From Amycolatopsis australiensis (GTDB lineage: Bacteria > Actinomycetota > Actinomycetes > Mycobacteriales > Pseudonocardiaceae), in NCBI RefSeq assembly GCF_900119165.1, contig NZ_FPJG01000006.1, positions 4,712,001-4,776,000 of the forward strand: a stretch of DNA of 64,000 nucleotides, in the 5' to 3' direction. Shown one piece after another: positions 39,725-48,565 of this stretch. How positions within the stretch are numbered: the stretch's first letter is position 1; every line of letters begins with the position of its first letter. Below the pieces are notes generated by a model. That model was not told the DNA's origin, did not search any database, and worked only from the letters and a program-made list of their open reading frames with translations. The translations under genes and the position numbers were made by a program.

Positions 39725-41387
39725 GGCTGACCTGGGCCCAGCCGGAGGACCTGCTGCCGCACGAGCTGGTGCAGTCGGCCGCGGAGGGCAAGGACATCAC
39801 GGCGGTCCGCCAGCGGTGGATCGCCGCGGGCGGCAACCCGGTCCCGCCGGTGAGCGGCGCAGGCCCGGCCGCGCCCGAGCTGCGGCCGCTGGCGCGGGCG
39901 CTGCTGGATGAACTGGAGGCGCTTGCCGCGCCCGCCGAGCCGGGTTGGGCCGGGACCGCAGCGCCTGCCGAGCCGGGGCGGCCCGGGACCGTGGCGCCCG
40001 CCGATCCTGAGTGGGCCAAGGCCCCGGCGCGCGCCGAGCCGCGGCCGCCCGGGACCGCTGCGTCCGCGAAGCCGGGGTCGGCAGAGACCGCGGCGGCCGC
40101 CGGGCCGAGGCGGGCCGGGACCGTGGCGGCCGCCGATCCTGAGTGGGCCAAGTCCGCGGTGCCCCCGAGCCGGGTTCGGCCTGGACCGCGGCGTCGGCCG
40201 ATCCTGAGTGGGCCAAGATCCCGGCGCGCGCCGAGCCGCGGCCGCCCGGGACCGCTGCGTCCGCGAAGCCGGGGTCGGCGGAGACCGTGGCGGTCGCCCA
40301 GCCGGGGTGGGCGGAGATCGCCGCGTTGCTGCCGCCCGCGCCGTCGCTGCCGCGTGGGTCGCGGGGGCGCGAGCTGGCCGCCTGGACCGGGCGGGCCGCC
40401 GGGTGCCTGCTCGGCAAGCCCGTGGAAAAGATCCCGCGGGAGGGCATCGAGGAGATCCTCCGCGCGACCGGCCGCTGGCCGCTGGCCGGGTGGTTCACCG
40501 CGGCCGGGCTGCCCGCCGACGTGGCCGCGCGGTGGCCGTGGAACCGGCGCTCGGCGCCGACGTCGCTGGCCGAGAACATCGACGGGATGCCCGAGGACGA
40601 CGACCTCAACTACCCGATACTGGCCCTTTCCCTGCTGGAGCGGCACGGCCGTGGGTTCACCACCGAGGACGTCGCCCAGCTGTGGCTGGACAATCTGCCG
40701 GCCGGGCGGGTGTTCACGGCCGAGCGCGCGGCGTACCGGAACCTCCTGGACGCGCGCCCGGACACCGCGACCCACCACAACCCGTTCCGCGAGTGGATCG
40801 GCGCGCTGATCCGCGCGGACGTGTTCGGCTGGGTGTCCCCGGGCGACGTGCGTTCGGCGGCCCGGCTGGCCTGGACGGACGCCCGCCTCAGCCACACGCG
40901 CAACGGGGTGTACGGCGCGATGTGGGCGGCGGGTCTCGCGTCGGCGGCGATGGTGTGCGACACGGTGGAGGAGGTGCTGGACGCGGCGTCGGCAGTGGTG
41001 CCGGCCGGGTCCGCGCTGGCCGCGGCGATCGGCTTCGGCCGTGACGCGGCTCGTTCGGGTGACGTCCGCGACGGCCTCGACCGCCTGCACGAGGCCTACG
41101 GCGGCCTGCACTGGGTGCACGTGCTGAACAACGCGGCGGTGATCGCGTACGCGCTCGCGAAGGGCGGCGGCGAGTTCGGGCCGAGCGTGTCGATCGCGGT
41201 GACGGCGGGCTGGGACACGGATTCGGCGGCCGCGACGGTCGGGGGAGTGGTGGGCGCGGTGAGCGGCGTGGACGAGTACTGGAGCAAGCCGCTGGACGAC
41301 CGGATAGCGACCTCGCTCCCGGGCGGCGAGCGCCGGATCACGGACCTGGCGGCCCGCACGGCGGCGCTGGCGGAGGGAGCGGCATGA
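39721..41387 (+). CDS. Second ADP-ribosylglycohydrolase family protein, frameshifted in a duplicated linker
   Basis: The gene starts at GTG 39721 (VRLTWAQPEDLLPHELVQSA) inside the previous stop. About 65 conserved residues precede an Ala/Pro/Glu-rich linker with the repeated motif ADPEWAK. The hydrolase domain (RELAAWTGRAAGCLLGKPVE, MPEDDDLNYPIL, SHTRNGVYGAMWAAGL, TAGWDTDSAAATVGGVVGAV) lies in a different frame that ends at 41387. The frames meet at a run of five C at 40162-40166, where one base appears lost; a -1 slip there restores one protein of about 556 residues. The cause may be mutation, sequencing error or slippage. If the frameshift is real, only a truncated N-terminal product is made. 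Confidence 0.75.
40000..40290. repeat. 197-bp direct duplication inside the hydrolase linker
   Basis: A block starting GATCCTGAGTGGGCCAAG at 40003 recurs at 40200, followed by about 70 nearly identical bases (CGGCGCGCGCCGAGCCGCGG and onward to GGTCGGC). The same 18-mer also occurs at 40135. The 197-bp offset is one short of a multiple of three. The two copies can encode the same peptide only if a base has been lost between them, which pinpoints the frameshift. Confidence 0.85.
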
Positions 41388-41500
41388 CCGCGCGGACGCT
41401 GGTCGGGGATGCCGGTGCGGCGGTCTGCCGGGCGGCGCAGGGCCGGGAGAGCGGCGCCGTGACCTGCGGCGCTGAGGTTCGAGCGGAGGGAGCGGCATGA
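41384..41500 (+). CDS. Possible 38-residue linker ORF between hydrolase and kinase
   Basis: ATG 41384 overlaps the stop of the hydrolase gene and its TGA (41498-41500) overlaps the ATG of the PfkB gene, giving ATGA junctions at both ends. The product, MTARTLVGDAGAAVCRAAQG and onward to AEGAA, resembles nothing. A 21-bp direct repeat (41370-41390 and 41483-41503) covers both junctions. The frame may therefore be a by-product of a local duplication and serve only to hand ribosomes to the next gene. Confidence 0.35.
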   Translation: MTARTLVGDAGAAVCRAAQGRESGAVTCGAEVRAEGAA

Positions 41501-42378
41501 CCGGGCGGGTCGTGGTCGTCGGGTCGGCGAATGTCGACCTCGCCGTCGATGTTCCGCGGCCGCCGCGAGGTGGGGAGACCGTTCTCGGGGGGCGGTTGCG
41601 GCGCAGTCCCGGAGGCAAGGGGGCCAACCAGGCCGTCGCCGCCGCCTGGGCCGGGGGTGCCGACACCACCTTCGTCGGCGCTCTCGGCGAAGACGAAGGT
41701 GCCGATCTCGTCCTCGTCTCGCTCGGGGGCGCCGGGGTCCGGACCGACCTCGTCGAACGGGCCGACGCGCCCACCGGGACCGCCTTCGTCACCGTCGCCC
41801 CGGACGGGGAGAACGCCATCGTCGTCGCCCCCGGCGCGAACGAGCACGTCCGCATCGGTGCCGCCCAGGCCGCACGGATCGCCGACGCCGACGTCGTCCT
41901 GGCCCAGCTCGAAATCCCCGTCGACGTCGTGGCGGCCGCCGCCGCGGCGCGCCGGCCCGGGGCGCTCATGATCCTCAACGCCGCGCCGGCCCGGGACCTG
42001 CCGGACTCGCTGTGGGAGGTGCTCGACGTGCTCGTGGTCAACGAGTACGAAGCCGCCGACCTCGCCGGCGAACCCGAGAAGCTGCTCAAGCGGGTGCCCG
42101 CCGTCGTCGTCACCCTCGGCCGCGACGGCTGCGTGGTGCTCCGCCGGGACAGCGAACCCGTGCGCGTGCCCGGGAGCAGCGTCGACGTCGTGGACACCAC
42201 CGGCGCCGGCGACACCTTCTGCGGCGTCCTCGCCGCGGCACTCGCCCAGGGGCGGACGTTGCCCGAGGCGGCCCGCCACGCGGGCGTGGCCGCCGCGCTC
42301 GCCGTCACGCGGCCGGGCGCCCAGGCCGCCGTCCCCGCTGCCGACGAGGTCGCCGCGTCCGGAGGAAAGGCACCATGA
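41497..42378 (+). CDS. PfkB family carbohydrate kinase (ribokinase-like)
   Basis: A 293-residue sugar kinase. The substrate-binding signature is LRRSPGGKGANQAVAAAWAG and the ATP/catalytic signature is DTTGAGDTFCGVLAAALAQG with its catalytic Asp. SANVDLAVDVPRPPRGGET at the N-terminus and VNEYEAADLAG match ribokinases most closely. In this operon it probably phosphorylates the pentose released by the ADP-ribosylglycohydrolase-like enzymes. Its ATG overlaps the stop of the small linker frame. Its stop overlaps the ATG of the TIM-barrel fusion (42375-42378). Confidence 0.9.
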   Translation: MTGRVVVVGSANVDLAVDVPRPPRGGETVLGGRLRRSPGGKGANQAVAAAWAGGADTTFVGALGEDEGADLVLVSLGGAGVRTDLVERADAPTGTAFVTVAPDGENAIVVAPGANEHVRIGAAQAARIADADVVLAQLEIPVDVVAAAAAARRPGALMILNAAPARDLPDSLWEVLDVLVVNEYEAADLAGEPEKLLKRVPAVVVTLGRDGCVVLRRDSEPVRVPGSSVDVVDTTGAGDTFCGVLAAALAQGRTLPEAARHAGVAAALAVTRPGAQAAVPAADEVAASGGKAP

Positions 42379-44249
42379 CCTACCAGTTCGACCCGCTCGT
42401 CCCGCGGCCCATCGACCGGCCTGCCGAGGTGCGCGGCCCACTGTCCACATTGGACGACGCGAAGATCTTCGCCGCTCCCGCCGACCCGGCCGACCGGCCC
42501 GCGTGGCGCGAGACCCTCGAAGCCTGGCGCGAGGACGCCCGGCGCCGTCACGGCTACACGGGGGCCGCCTACGCCCGTCCCGGCGCGGCGTGGGCGGCGA
42601 CCTGCTTCACCGTCGCCCAGGTCTGGCTGTGGGACGAGCTGCTCTACTCCTTCGACGAGCACCGGTTCACGCCCGACCGCTTCCTCGCCGACGCCCGAGA
42701 CCGCTTCGGTGGTCTCGACGCCGTCGTGCTGTGGCACGCCTACCCGGTGATCGGGCTCGACGACCGCAACCAGTGGGACTTCTACCGCGACGTCCCCGGG
42801 CTCGCGGAACTCGTCGAAGCCCTGCACGACCACGGCTTGCACGTCTTCGTCGACTACAACCCCTGGGACGTCGGTACCCGCCGCGGCGCAGCCGACCTCA
42901 CCGAGCTGGCCGCGCTCGTCGCCGACCTGAAGGCGGACGGCGTCTTCCTCGACACGCTCAAGAAAGCCGAGCCGGACTTCGTGGAACGCCTCGAAGCGGC
43001 CCGGCCCGGGATCGTCCTCGAAGGCGAGTCCAAGCTGCCGGTCGAGCGGATCGAGGACCACGCGGCGTCGTGGGCCCAGTTCTTCGCCGACTCGCCCGTG
43101 CCGGGCGTCCTGCGCGCGCACTTCTACGAGCGGCGGCACATGCAGCACCACGTCCGCCGCTGGCACCGCGACCACAGCGAAGAGCTGCAGTCGGCGTGGC
43201 TCAACGGCGTCGGCGTCATGGTGTGGGAGGTCGTCTTCGGCGTGTGGGTCGGCTGGTCGCGCCGCGACGCCGCGACCGTCCGCCGCATGGTCACGCTCCA
43301 GCGCGCCGCCGCGGACCTGCTCCTGCACGGCGAGTGGACGCCGCTGGCCGAGCTCCCGCCGGAGGCGGAAGCGGCGGGCGTCTACGCGTCGAGCTGGCGG
43401 CGCGACGGCGTGACCCTGTGGACCCTCGTCAACCGCAGCGACACCGACTACCACGGCCCGCTGCCCGGAGCGGACCTTCTCGGCGGCGTCCCGGCCCGCG
43501 GCATCGGCGCCTCCGCCGAAGGCTGGCGGCCGGATCTGCCCGAGCTGCCGCACGATCCCGACGCGCGGTTCCCGCACCGGCTCGCGCGCCGCGTCAGTCC
43601 ACAAAGGACCACCGGAACGCCTTCGCAGGACACGGTCGTCGTCCCGGCCGGACCGTACGTGCTGACCGTCCGGTACCGCGCCCGCGAGACCGGCATGTAC
43701 CAGGGAGCGCCCTATGTGGACGAATGGAAGCCGCTGCCGCCGCGGTTGCACGACGCCCGCACGCTGCAGCGCGAAGGCGAGCTGGCCACGGCCGTCGCGG
43801 TCGCGGCCACCGAGGTGACGAACGCGGAGTTCGCCGAGTTCGTCGCCGCCACCGGCTACCGGCCCGCGAACCCGCACCGCTTCCTCGCGCACCCGGGTGC
43901 CCCGGATGAGCCGGTGACCTACGTCGACCTCGACGACGCGCGGGCGTACTGCGGGTGGCGCGGTGGCCGGCTGCCCACCGAGGACGAGTGGCAGCTCGCC
44001 GGGGAGACCGGCGCGCTGCGGCGCGGCACGCCCGCGGTGTGGAACTGGACCGAAAGCGAGCACACCGACGGCCGGACCCGGTTCGTGATGCTCAAGGGCG
44101 GCAGCGACTACCGCGCGGAGGGCTCCGAGTGGTACGTCGAAGGCGGCCGGAAGGAACCCGACTACACCGTGAAGCTCCTCCTGCCGGGCCTCGGCCTCGC
44201 GCGCAGCGCGACGGTCGGCTTCCGCTGCGCCTGGGAGGTGACGGCGTGA
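42375..44249 (+). CDS. TIM-barrel glycosidase-like protein fused to SUMF1-like domain
   Basis: A 624-residue cytosolic fusion. The first about 440 residues look like a TIM-barrel hydrolase: DAVVLWHAYPVIGLDD, ALHDHGLHVFVDYNPWDVG, DLKADGVFLDTLKKAEPDF, GIVLEGESKLPVERIEDH, GVGVMVWEVVFGVWVGWSRR, then a beta-sandwich. From about 475 a SUMF1/FGE-like domain follows: VAATEVTNAEFAEFVAATGY, YVDLDDARAYCGWRGGRLPT, EDEWQLAGETG and GFRCAWEV. The catalytic cysteine site of true FGE (GGSW-x-C) reads GGSDYRAEG, so it should not be a formylglycine generator and may only bind ligand. A ribosome site GAGGAAAGG precedes the ATG. Confidence 0.75.
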   Translation: MTYQFDPLVPRPIDRPAEVRGPLSTLDDAKIFAAPADPADRPAWRETLEAWREDARRRHGYTGAAYARPGAAWAATCFTVAQVWLWDELLYSFDEHRFTPDRFLADARDRFGGLDAVVLWHAYPVIGLDDRNQWDFYRDVPGLAELVEALHDHGLHVFVDYNPWDVGTRRGAADLTELAALVADLKADGVFLDTLKKAEPDFVERLEAARPGIVLEGESKLPVERIEDHAASWAQFFADSPVPGVLRAHFYERRHMQHHVRRWHRDHSEELQSAWLNGVGVMVWEVVFGVWVGWSRRDAATVRRMVTLQRAAADLLLHGEWTPLAELPPEAEAAGVYASSWRRDGVTLWTLVNRSDTDYHGPLPGADLLGGVPARGIGASAEGWRPDLPELPHDPDARFPHRLARRVSPQRTTGTPSQDTVVVPAGPYVLTVRYRARETGMYQGAPYVDEWKPLPPRLHDARTLQREGELATAVAVAATEVTNAEFAEFVAATGYRPANPHRFLAHPGAPDEPVTYVDLDDARAYCGWRGGRLPTEDEWQLAGETGALRRGTPAVWNWTESEHTDGRTRFVMLKGGSDYRAEGSEWYVEGGRKEPDYTVKLLLPGLGLARSATVGFRCAWEVTA

Positions 44250-45454
44250 GCGTCTCCCGCGATCCTTCCGCCGGCGCCCTCGCCGGCCTGCGTGTCGTCG
44301 ACGCGTCCACGCTCTTCGCCGGCCCGATGGCCGCGATGCACCTGGGCGACATGGGCGCCGACGTCGTCAAGGTCGAGCACCCGCGCAAACCCGATCCCTC
44401 GCGCACCCACGGCGCCGCGAAGGACGGCGTCAACCTGTGGTGGAAGACCCTCGGCCGGAACAAGCGCACGATCACCGCCGACCTCGGCAGCGAAGGCGGC
44501 CGCGAGGTCTTCCTCGCGCTCGCCGCGACGGCGGACGTCGTCATCGAGAACTTCCGCCCCGGCACCCTCGAACGCTGGCGGCTCGGCTACGACGAGCTGG
44601 CGAGCTGGAACCCGAAGCTGGTGCTCGCCCGCGTCACCGGGTTCGGGCAGCTCGGCCCGTACCGGACCCGGCCCGGCTTCGGCACGCTCGCCGAGGCGAT
44701 GAGCGGGTTCGCCGCGAGCACGGGTGAACCGGACGGGCCGCCGACGCTGCCGCCGTTCGGGCTGGCCGACGGCGTCGCGTCGCTGGCCACGGCCTACGCG
44801 ATCATGGTCGCGCTCACCGCGCGCGAGCGGACCGGCCGCGGGCAGGTCGTCGACACCGCGATCATCGAGCCGATGCTGGCCATGCTCGGCCCGCAGATCA
44901 CCCGCTGGGACCAGCTGCGCACCGTCCAGCCGCGCACCGGCAACCGGTCGGCCAACAACGCGCCGCGCAACACCTACCGCACCAGCGACGGCCAGTGGGT
45001 CGCGGTGTCCACGTCGGCCCAGTCGGTGGCCGAACGCGTGATCCGGCTGGTCGGGCGGCCCGACCTGGTGGACGAGCCGTGGTTCGCCAGTGGCGCCGAG
45101 CGGGCGCGGCACGCCGACGAACTCGACGAAGCCGTCGGCAAGTGGATCGGGCAGCGCACGCGCGAGGAGGTCGTCGCCGCGTTCGAGGCGGCGCAGGCGG
45201 CGGTCGCGCCGATCTACGACGCGGCCGACATCGTCGCGGACCCGCAGTTCCGGGCGCTCGGCACGATCCACGAGATCGACGACGCCGACTTCGGGCCGAT
45301 GCTCATGCAGGGCCCGCTGTTCCGGCTGTCGGACCACGACGGCGTCATCGGCTTCACCGGCCGCCCGCACGGCGCGGACACCGACGCGGTGCTCGACGAG
45401 CTGGGCTTTTCGCCCGAAAGAGTGGCCGAACTGCGCCGGCGGGGTGCGGTGTGA
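44246..45454 (+). CDS. CaiB/BaiF-family CoA transferase
   Basis: A 402-residue class III CoA transferase. Marks are LRVVDASTLFAGPMAAMHLG, DMGADVVKVEHPRKPDPSR, RNKRTITADLGSEGGREVF, VVIENFRPGTLERW, GQLGPYRTRPGFGTLAEAMS and the likely catalytic Asp in PFGLADGVASL. It moves CoA from an acyl-CoA donor to a carboxylic acid. It starts at GTG 44246 in the stop of the TIM-barrel fusion and is followed by a CitE-type lyase. The pair suggests activation then C-C cleavage of a small hydroxy-acid produced by the operon. Confidence 0.9.
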   Translation: MSVSRDPSAGALAGLRVVDASTLFAGPMAAMHLGDMGADVVKVEHPRKPDPSRTHGAAKDGVNLWWKTLGRNKRTITADLGSEGGREVFLALAATADVVIENFRPGTLERWRLGYDELASWNPKLVLARVTGFGQLGPYRTRPGFGTLAEAMSGFAASTGEPDGPPTLPPFGLADGVASLATAYAIMVALTARERTGRGQVVDTAIIEPMLAMLGPQITRWDQLRTVQPRTGNRSANNAPRNTYRTSDGQWVAVSTSAQSVAERVIRLVGRPDLVDEPWFASGAERARHADELDEAVGKWIGQRTREEVVAAFEAAQAAVAPIYDAADIVADPQFRALGTIHEIDDADFGPMLMQGPLFRLSDHDGVIGFTGRPHGADTDAVLDELGFSPERVAELRRRGAV

Positions 45455-46266
45455 CCCCGCCGCTGACGTTCCTCTACACCCCGGCCGACCGCCCGGACCG
45501 GGTGCGGAAGGCGTTCGCGTCGGCGGCCGACGTCGTGCTCGTCGACCTCGAGGACGCCGTCGCCCCGGCACGCAAGGCCGAAGCCCGCGAGAACGTCCGG
45601 CGGCTGCTCGCCGCGGTGTCCCGGCCGGTGCAGGTGCGGGTCAACCACCCGAGCACCCCGTGGCACGCCGCCGACCTCACGGCGGTCGCGGACCTGCCAC
45701 CCGCGGTCGGGGTGCGGCTGCCGAAGGTCGAGGCGCCGGAGGAGATCGCGGCCGTCGAGCGGGCGCTGCCGGGCCGCGCGCTGCACCCGCTGATCGAGTC
45801 GGCGCTCGGGGTGGAACGGGCGCTGGCGATCGCCACGGCGTCGCCGATGATCGCGTCGATCGGGCTCGGCGAGGCCGACCTGCGCTCGGACCTGGGTGTC
45901 GCCGACGACGCCGGGCTGACGTGGGCGCGCAGCCGCGTGATCGTCGCGGCGCGGGCGGCCCGGCTCGCGCCGCCCGCGATGTCGGCCTACGCGAACGTCC
46001 GCGACCTCGAGGGGCTCGCGGCGTCGTGCCGGGCCGGCCGCGCGCTGGGCTTCCGCGGCCGCACGGCGATCCACCCGAGCCAGCTGGAAACCATCAGGAC
46101 GGCGTTCCTGCCGACACCGCAGGAGGTGTCCCGGGCGCGCGAGGTGATCGCGCGCGTCGCGGACGCGACCGCGGCGGGGGTGGGCGCGATCGCCTTGCCG
46201 GACGGCACATTTCTCGACGTCGCCATGGTCGAGCAGGCGCGGACGGTGCTCGCGCTCGCCGACTAG
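45451..46266 (+). CDS. HpcH/HpaI aldolase / CoA-ester lyase (CitE-like)
   Basis: A 271-residue TIM-barrel lyase. TFLYTPADRPDRVRKAFAS, DVVLVDLEDAVAPARKAEAR, VRVNHPSTPWHAADL, LPKVEAPEEI, LIESALGVERALAI, IGLGEADLRSDLG and GRTAIHPSQLETI are the family motifs. The Arg, Glu and Asp residues needed for Mg and CoA-ester binding are present. Relatives cleave malyl-, citramalyl- or beta-methylmalyl-CoA. It starts in the CoA-transferase stop, so the two likely act in sequence. It is the last gene of the LacI operon; only 59 bp separate it from the next, unrelated gene. Confidence 0.9.
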   Translation: MTPPLTFLYTPADRPDRVRKAFASAADVVLVDLEDAVAPARKAEARENVRRLLAAVSRPVQVRVNHPSTPWHAADLTAVADLPPAVGVRLPKVEAPEEIAAVERALPGRALHPLIESALGVERALAIATASPMIASIGLGEADLRSDLGVADDAGLTWARSRVIVAARAARLAPPAMSAYANVRDLEGLAASCRAGRALGFRGRTAIHPSQLETIRTAFLPTPQEVSRAREVIARVADATAAGVGAIALPDGTFLDVAMVEQARTVLALAD

Positions 46267-46325
46267 TACAAGAGCCGCGCGGGGCGTGTACGGATTTTGG
46301 ACCCGCGTGTGGCGCACTGGCGTCC

Positions 46326-47573
46326 ATGCGAACTCCGAAGGTGCTCCTCCTCGCGCTGGCCGTGGCGGCCGGCGCACTGGCGCTGCCCGGCACGGCGAGT
46401 GCCGCCTACAGCGACCCGCTGACGACGACGGCCAAGCAGAACCTGGTGTGGCACGCGACGCCCGCCGCGGCCCTGACCGCGCTGGACGACGCGCTGCCGA
46501 ACGTCAGCCTCAACACCGTGGTCAACGACACGAGCTACGCGATGACCGGCTGCACGAGCGCGGAAAAGGCCGCGCTGCCCAAGGCACCGGTGGCGGCGAA
46601 GGCGCTGTGCTGGGACGCCGACCGCGCGGGGACGACGACGTGGAGCCCGCAGGGCATCACGACGTCCGGCGACGCGGACGACGACGGCCTGTGGGGCGCG
46701 GACAAGATCATCCTGTCCGGCTGGCACGGCACCGACGCGCTCGGCCGCTACAACGACGCCCGCATCCAGGCGATCGACTACGACGATCCGGCGTCACCGG
46801 CGTACCGGATGTTCTACCTGGCCGTGCCGAACAGCACCGGCGGCAGCTTCACCGCGGCGCAGGCACATGTGGGCGGGATGGCCTGGTACGGCGACAAGAT
46901 CTACGTGACGGCCGTGGGCAACACGTCGACCGCGATCCGGGTGTTTTCCACCAAGCACATCCTGCAGATGACCGACACGACGTCGAACGCGATCGGCAGG
47001 ACTCCGGGTGGCTATGCGGCGTACACGTACAAGTACGCGATGATGCAGATCGGGTACTACACGTACGCGGGCGGCACGTGCAGCATGGCGTCCGACACCG
47101 GCGTGCCGTGCTTCTCGTCGATGTCGCTGGACCGCACCACGAGCCCGGCGTCGATCGTGACGACGGAGTACTTCTCGGACCAGAGCCTGCACGGCCGCCT
47201 CTACCGCTACCCGACGGGCACGGACTACCTGCTGGCGGCCGCATCGGGCACGGTGGCGGCGACGGAGGCGGTCCGCAGCTCGGTGGGCAACATGCAGGGA
47301 GTGCTGTCCCACGACGGCAAGTGGTACGTGGCCCACAGCTCGGCGACGACCAACGGCCAGCTGTGGAAGCAGACGACAACGGCGAGCACGTCGGCGACCT
47401 GCGGCACGCCCGCGACGACGGCGTGCTGGGCACTCCACCCGGAGGCGCTGACGTACGACTGGTCGACGGGCCTGGTGTGGTCCCAGTCGGAGTGGTCGAC
47501 GGCCGACTGCGCCGTCCAGGGCCAGACGTGCGGGCGGGCGGTGTTCGCGGTGCCGCTGTCCGCGCTGGGCTGA
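46326..47573 (+). CDS. Secreted propeller-like protein, paralogue of 19266-20459
   Basis: A 415-residue exported protein; the signal peptide ends at TASAA (residue 27). Shared signatures with the protein at 19266 are SPQGITTSGDADDDG, HVGGMAWYGDKIYVTAVG, IRVFSTKHILQM, FSSMSLDRTTSPASIVTTEY and VGNMQGVLSHDGKWYVAHSS. Six to eight Cys occur in likely disulphide pairs (MTGCTSAEK, GTCSMASDTGVPCF, DCAVQGQTC). Activity is unknown. It ends one base before the convergent ArsR-type gene at 47575. Confidence 0.75.
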   Translation: MRTPKVLLLALAVAAGALALPGTASAAYSDPLTTTAKQNLVWHATPAAALTALDDALPNVSLNTVVNDTSYAMTGCTSAEKAALPKAPVAAKALCWDADRAGTTTWSPQGITTSGDADDDGLWGADKIILSGWHGTDALGRYNDARIQAIDYDDPASPAYRMFYLAVPNSTGGSFTAAQAHVGGMAWYGDKIYVTAVGNTSTAIRVFSTKHILQMTDTTSNAIGRTPGGYAAYTYKYAMMQIGYYTYAGGTCSMASDTGVPCFSSMSLDRTTSPASIVTTEYFSDQSLHGRLYRYPTGTDYLLAAASGTVAATEAVRSSVGNMQGVLSHDGKWYVAHSSATTNGQLWKQTTTASTSATCGTPATTACWALHPEALTYDWSTGLVWSQSEWSTADCAVQGQTCGRAVFAVPLSALG

Positions 47574-47574
47574 C

Positions 47575-48555
47575 TCAGGCGAGCAGGGACGTTCCGAGCG
47601 CGGTGATGCCGTGGACCACGTGGCGCCCGGAACGTTCCCGCTCGGCGAGCCCGGCTTCCCGCAGGACACGCAGGTGCTGCGACACGGCGCTGGGCGTGAC
47701 GCCGAGCGCGCGGGCGAGCTCGGTCGTGGTCGCGGGGGAGCGGAGAGCTTCGAGAAGCCCGGCCCGCGCCCGCCCGAGCAGGCGGACGACGGCGTCCGGC
47801 GGCGGCCGCGTGCCCGCCGTCCACAGGGCGCCGCGTCCGCGGGCGGGATACCGGACAGTGGTCTGCGTCGACGTGCTCTTCTTGACCAGCACGTGCGGTG
47901 AGCCCAGCACGACGGGCATCAGGACGAGGCCGCCGGGTCCCCGGTTCACGACGCGGTCGGCGCGCCACCGGTCGCCGGTCAGCAGAAGCCTGCCGTCCTG
48001 CCAGCGCAGGTCCGGGTGCAGGCCGGTGAACAGCGTGCCGGCGCCGCCCGCGGCGAGTGTCCGGGCGCGGTGGGCGACGTCGGCGTCGAGGACGGCCCGG
48101 ATCCTCGGCCAGTGCGGCGCGACCAGCCGCTCGTAGGCGGTCCGCAGCTCGTCGGCGATCGCCTTCAGCCCGGCGGCCGGGTGCGCGGCGAGCTCGGCGA
48201 TCAGGCCGCGCTGCTCCCGGCCGAACACGCGGCCGAGGCTGGCCCGGACCTGGCGCGCGGTCGTGCGGCGCAGGGCGGCGAGATCGTCGTCGATGGACGG
48301 GCCGGAGTCCCGCGGAGCCGGGACGAGGAACTCCGGCCAGCCGGGCCGGTCGCCCACGATCAGCGGCCAGGTCCACGGCAGGGAAAGCGGGGAGCGGGCG
48401 AGGCGGTCTTCCGCCCAGCGCCGCCACGGCAGCGTGCTCGCCTGCCGGTCGCGGCCGCCCAGCTGCTGCAGGCACGCCACCGTCTCCGACAGCGGCGAGA
48501 TCGCGAACCGGGTGGCGGCCAGCTCGGCGACGCCGAGTTCGATCGTCCAGGCCAT
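47575..48555 (-). CDS. DUF5937/ArsR-type winged-helix regulator
   Basis: A 326-residue regulator. The N-terminal 230 residues match the DUF5937 module (LGVAELAATRFAISPLSETV, LPWTWPLIVGDRPGWPEFLV, LFTGLHPDLRWQDGRLLL). The C-terminal 80 are an ArsR-type winged helix (LLEALRSPATTTELARALGV, TPSAVSQHLRVLREAGLAER, RSGRHVVHGIT). It is divergent from an MFS exporter gene. An imperfect dyad lies between them, so it probably represses both itself and the exporter. The inducer is unknown, though exporter context suggests a toxic small molecule. Confidence 0.85.
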   Translation of the reverse strand: MAWTIELGVAELAATRFAISPLSETVACLQQLGGRDRQASTLPWRRWAEDRLARSPLSLPWTWPLIVGDRPGWPEFLVPAPRDSGPSIDDDLAALRRTTARQVRASLGRVFGREQRGLIAELAAHPAAGLKAIADELRTAYERLVAPHWPRIRAVLDADVAHRARTLAAGGAGTLFTGLHPDLRWQDGRLLLTGDRWRADRVVNRGPGGLVLMPVVLGSPHVLVKKSTSTQTTVRYPARGRGALWTAGTRPPPDAVVRLLGRARAGLLEALRSPATTTELARALGVTPSAVSQHLRVLREAGLAERERSGRHVVHGITALGTSLLA

Positions 48556-48565
48556 GGCCTCGAGT

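Noticed and set aside
39204..44063. A 1619-codon open frame on the minus strand
   Set aside because: It is antisense to five well-supported genes, and its composition (Arg/Gly/Pro/His-rich, no motif) is what third-position G/C bias produces on the opposite strand.
36416..46266. An ATPase for the sugar importer within the operon
   Set aside because: None of the ten genes has Walker motifs of an ABC ATPase. A shared MsiK-type ATPase elsewhere is the usual actinomycete solution.
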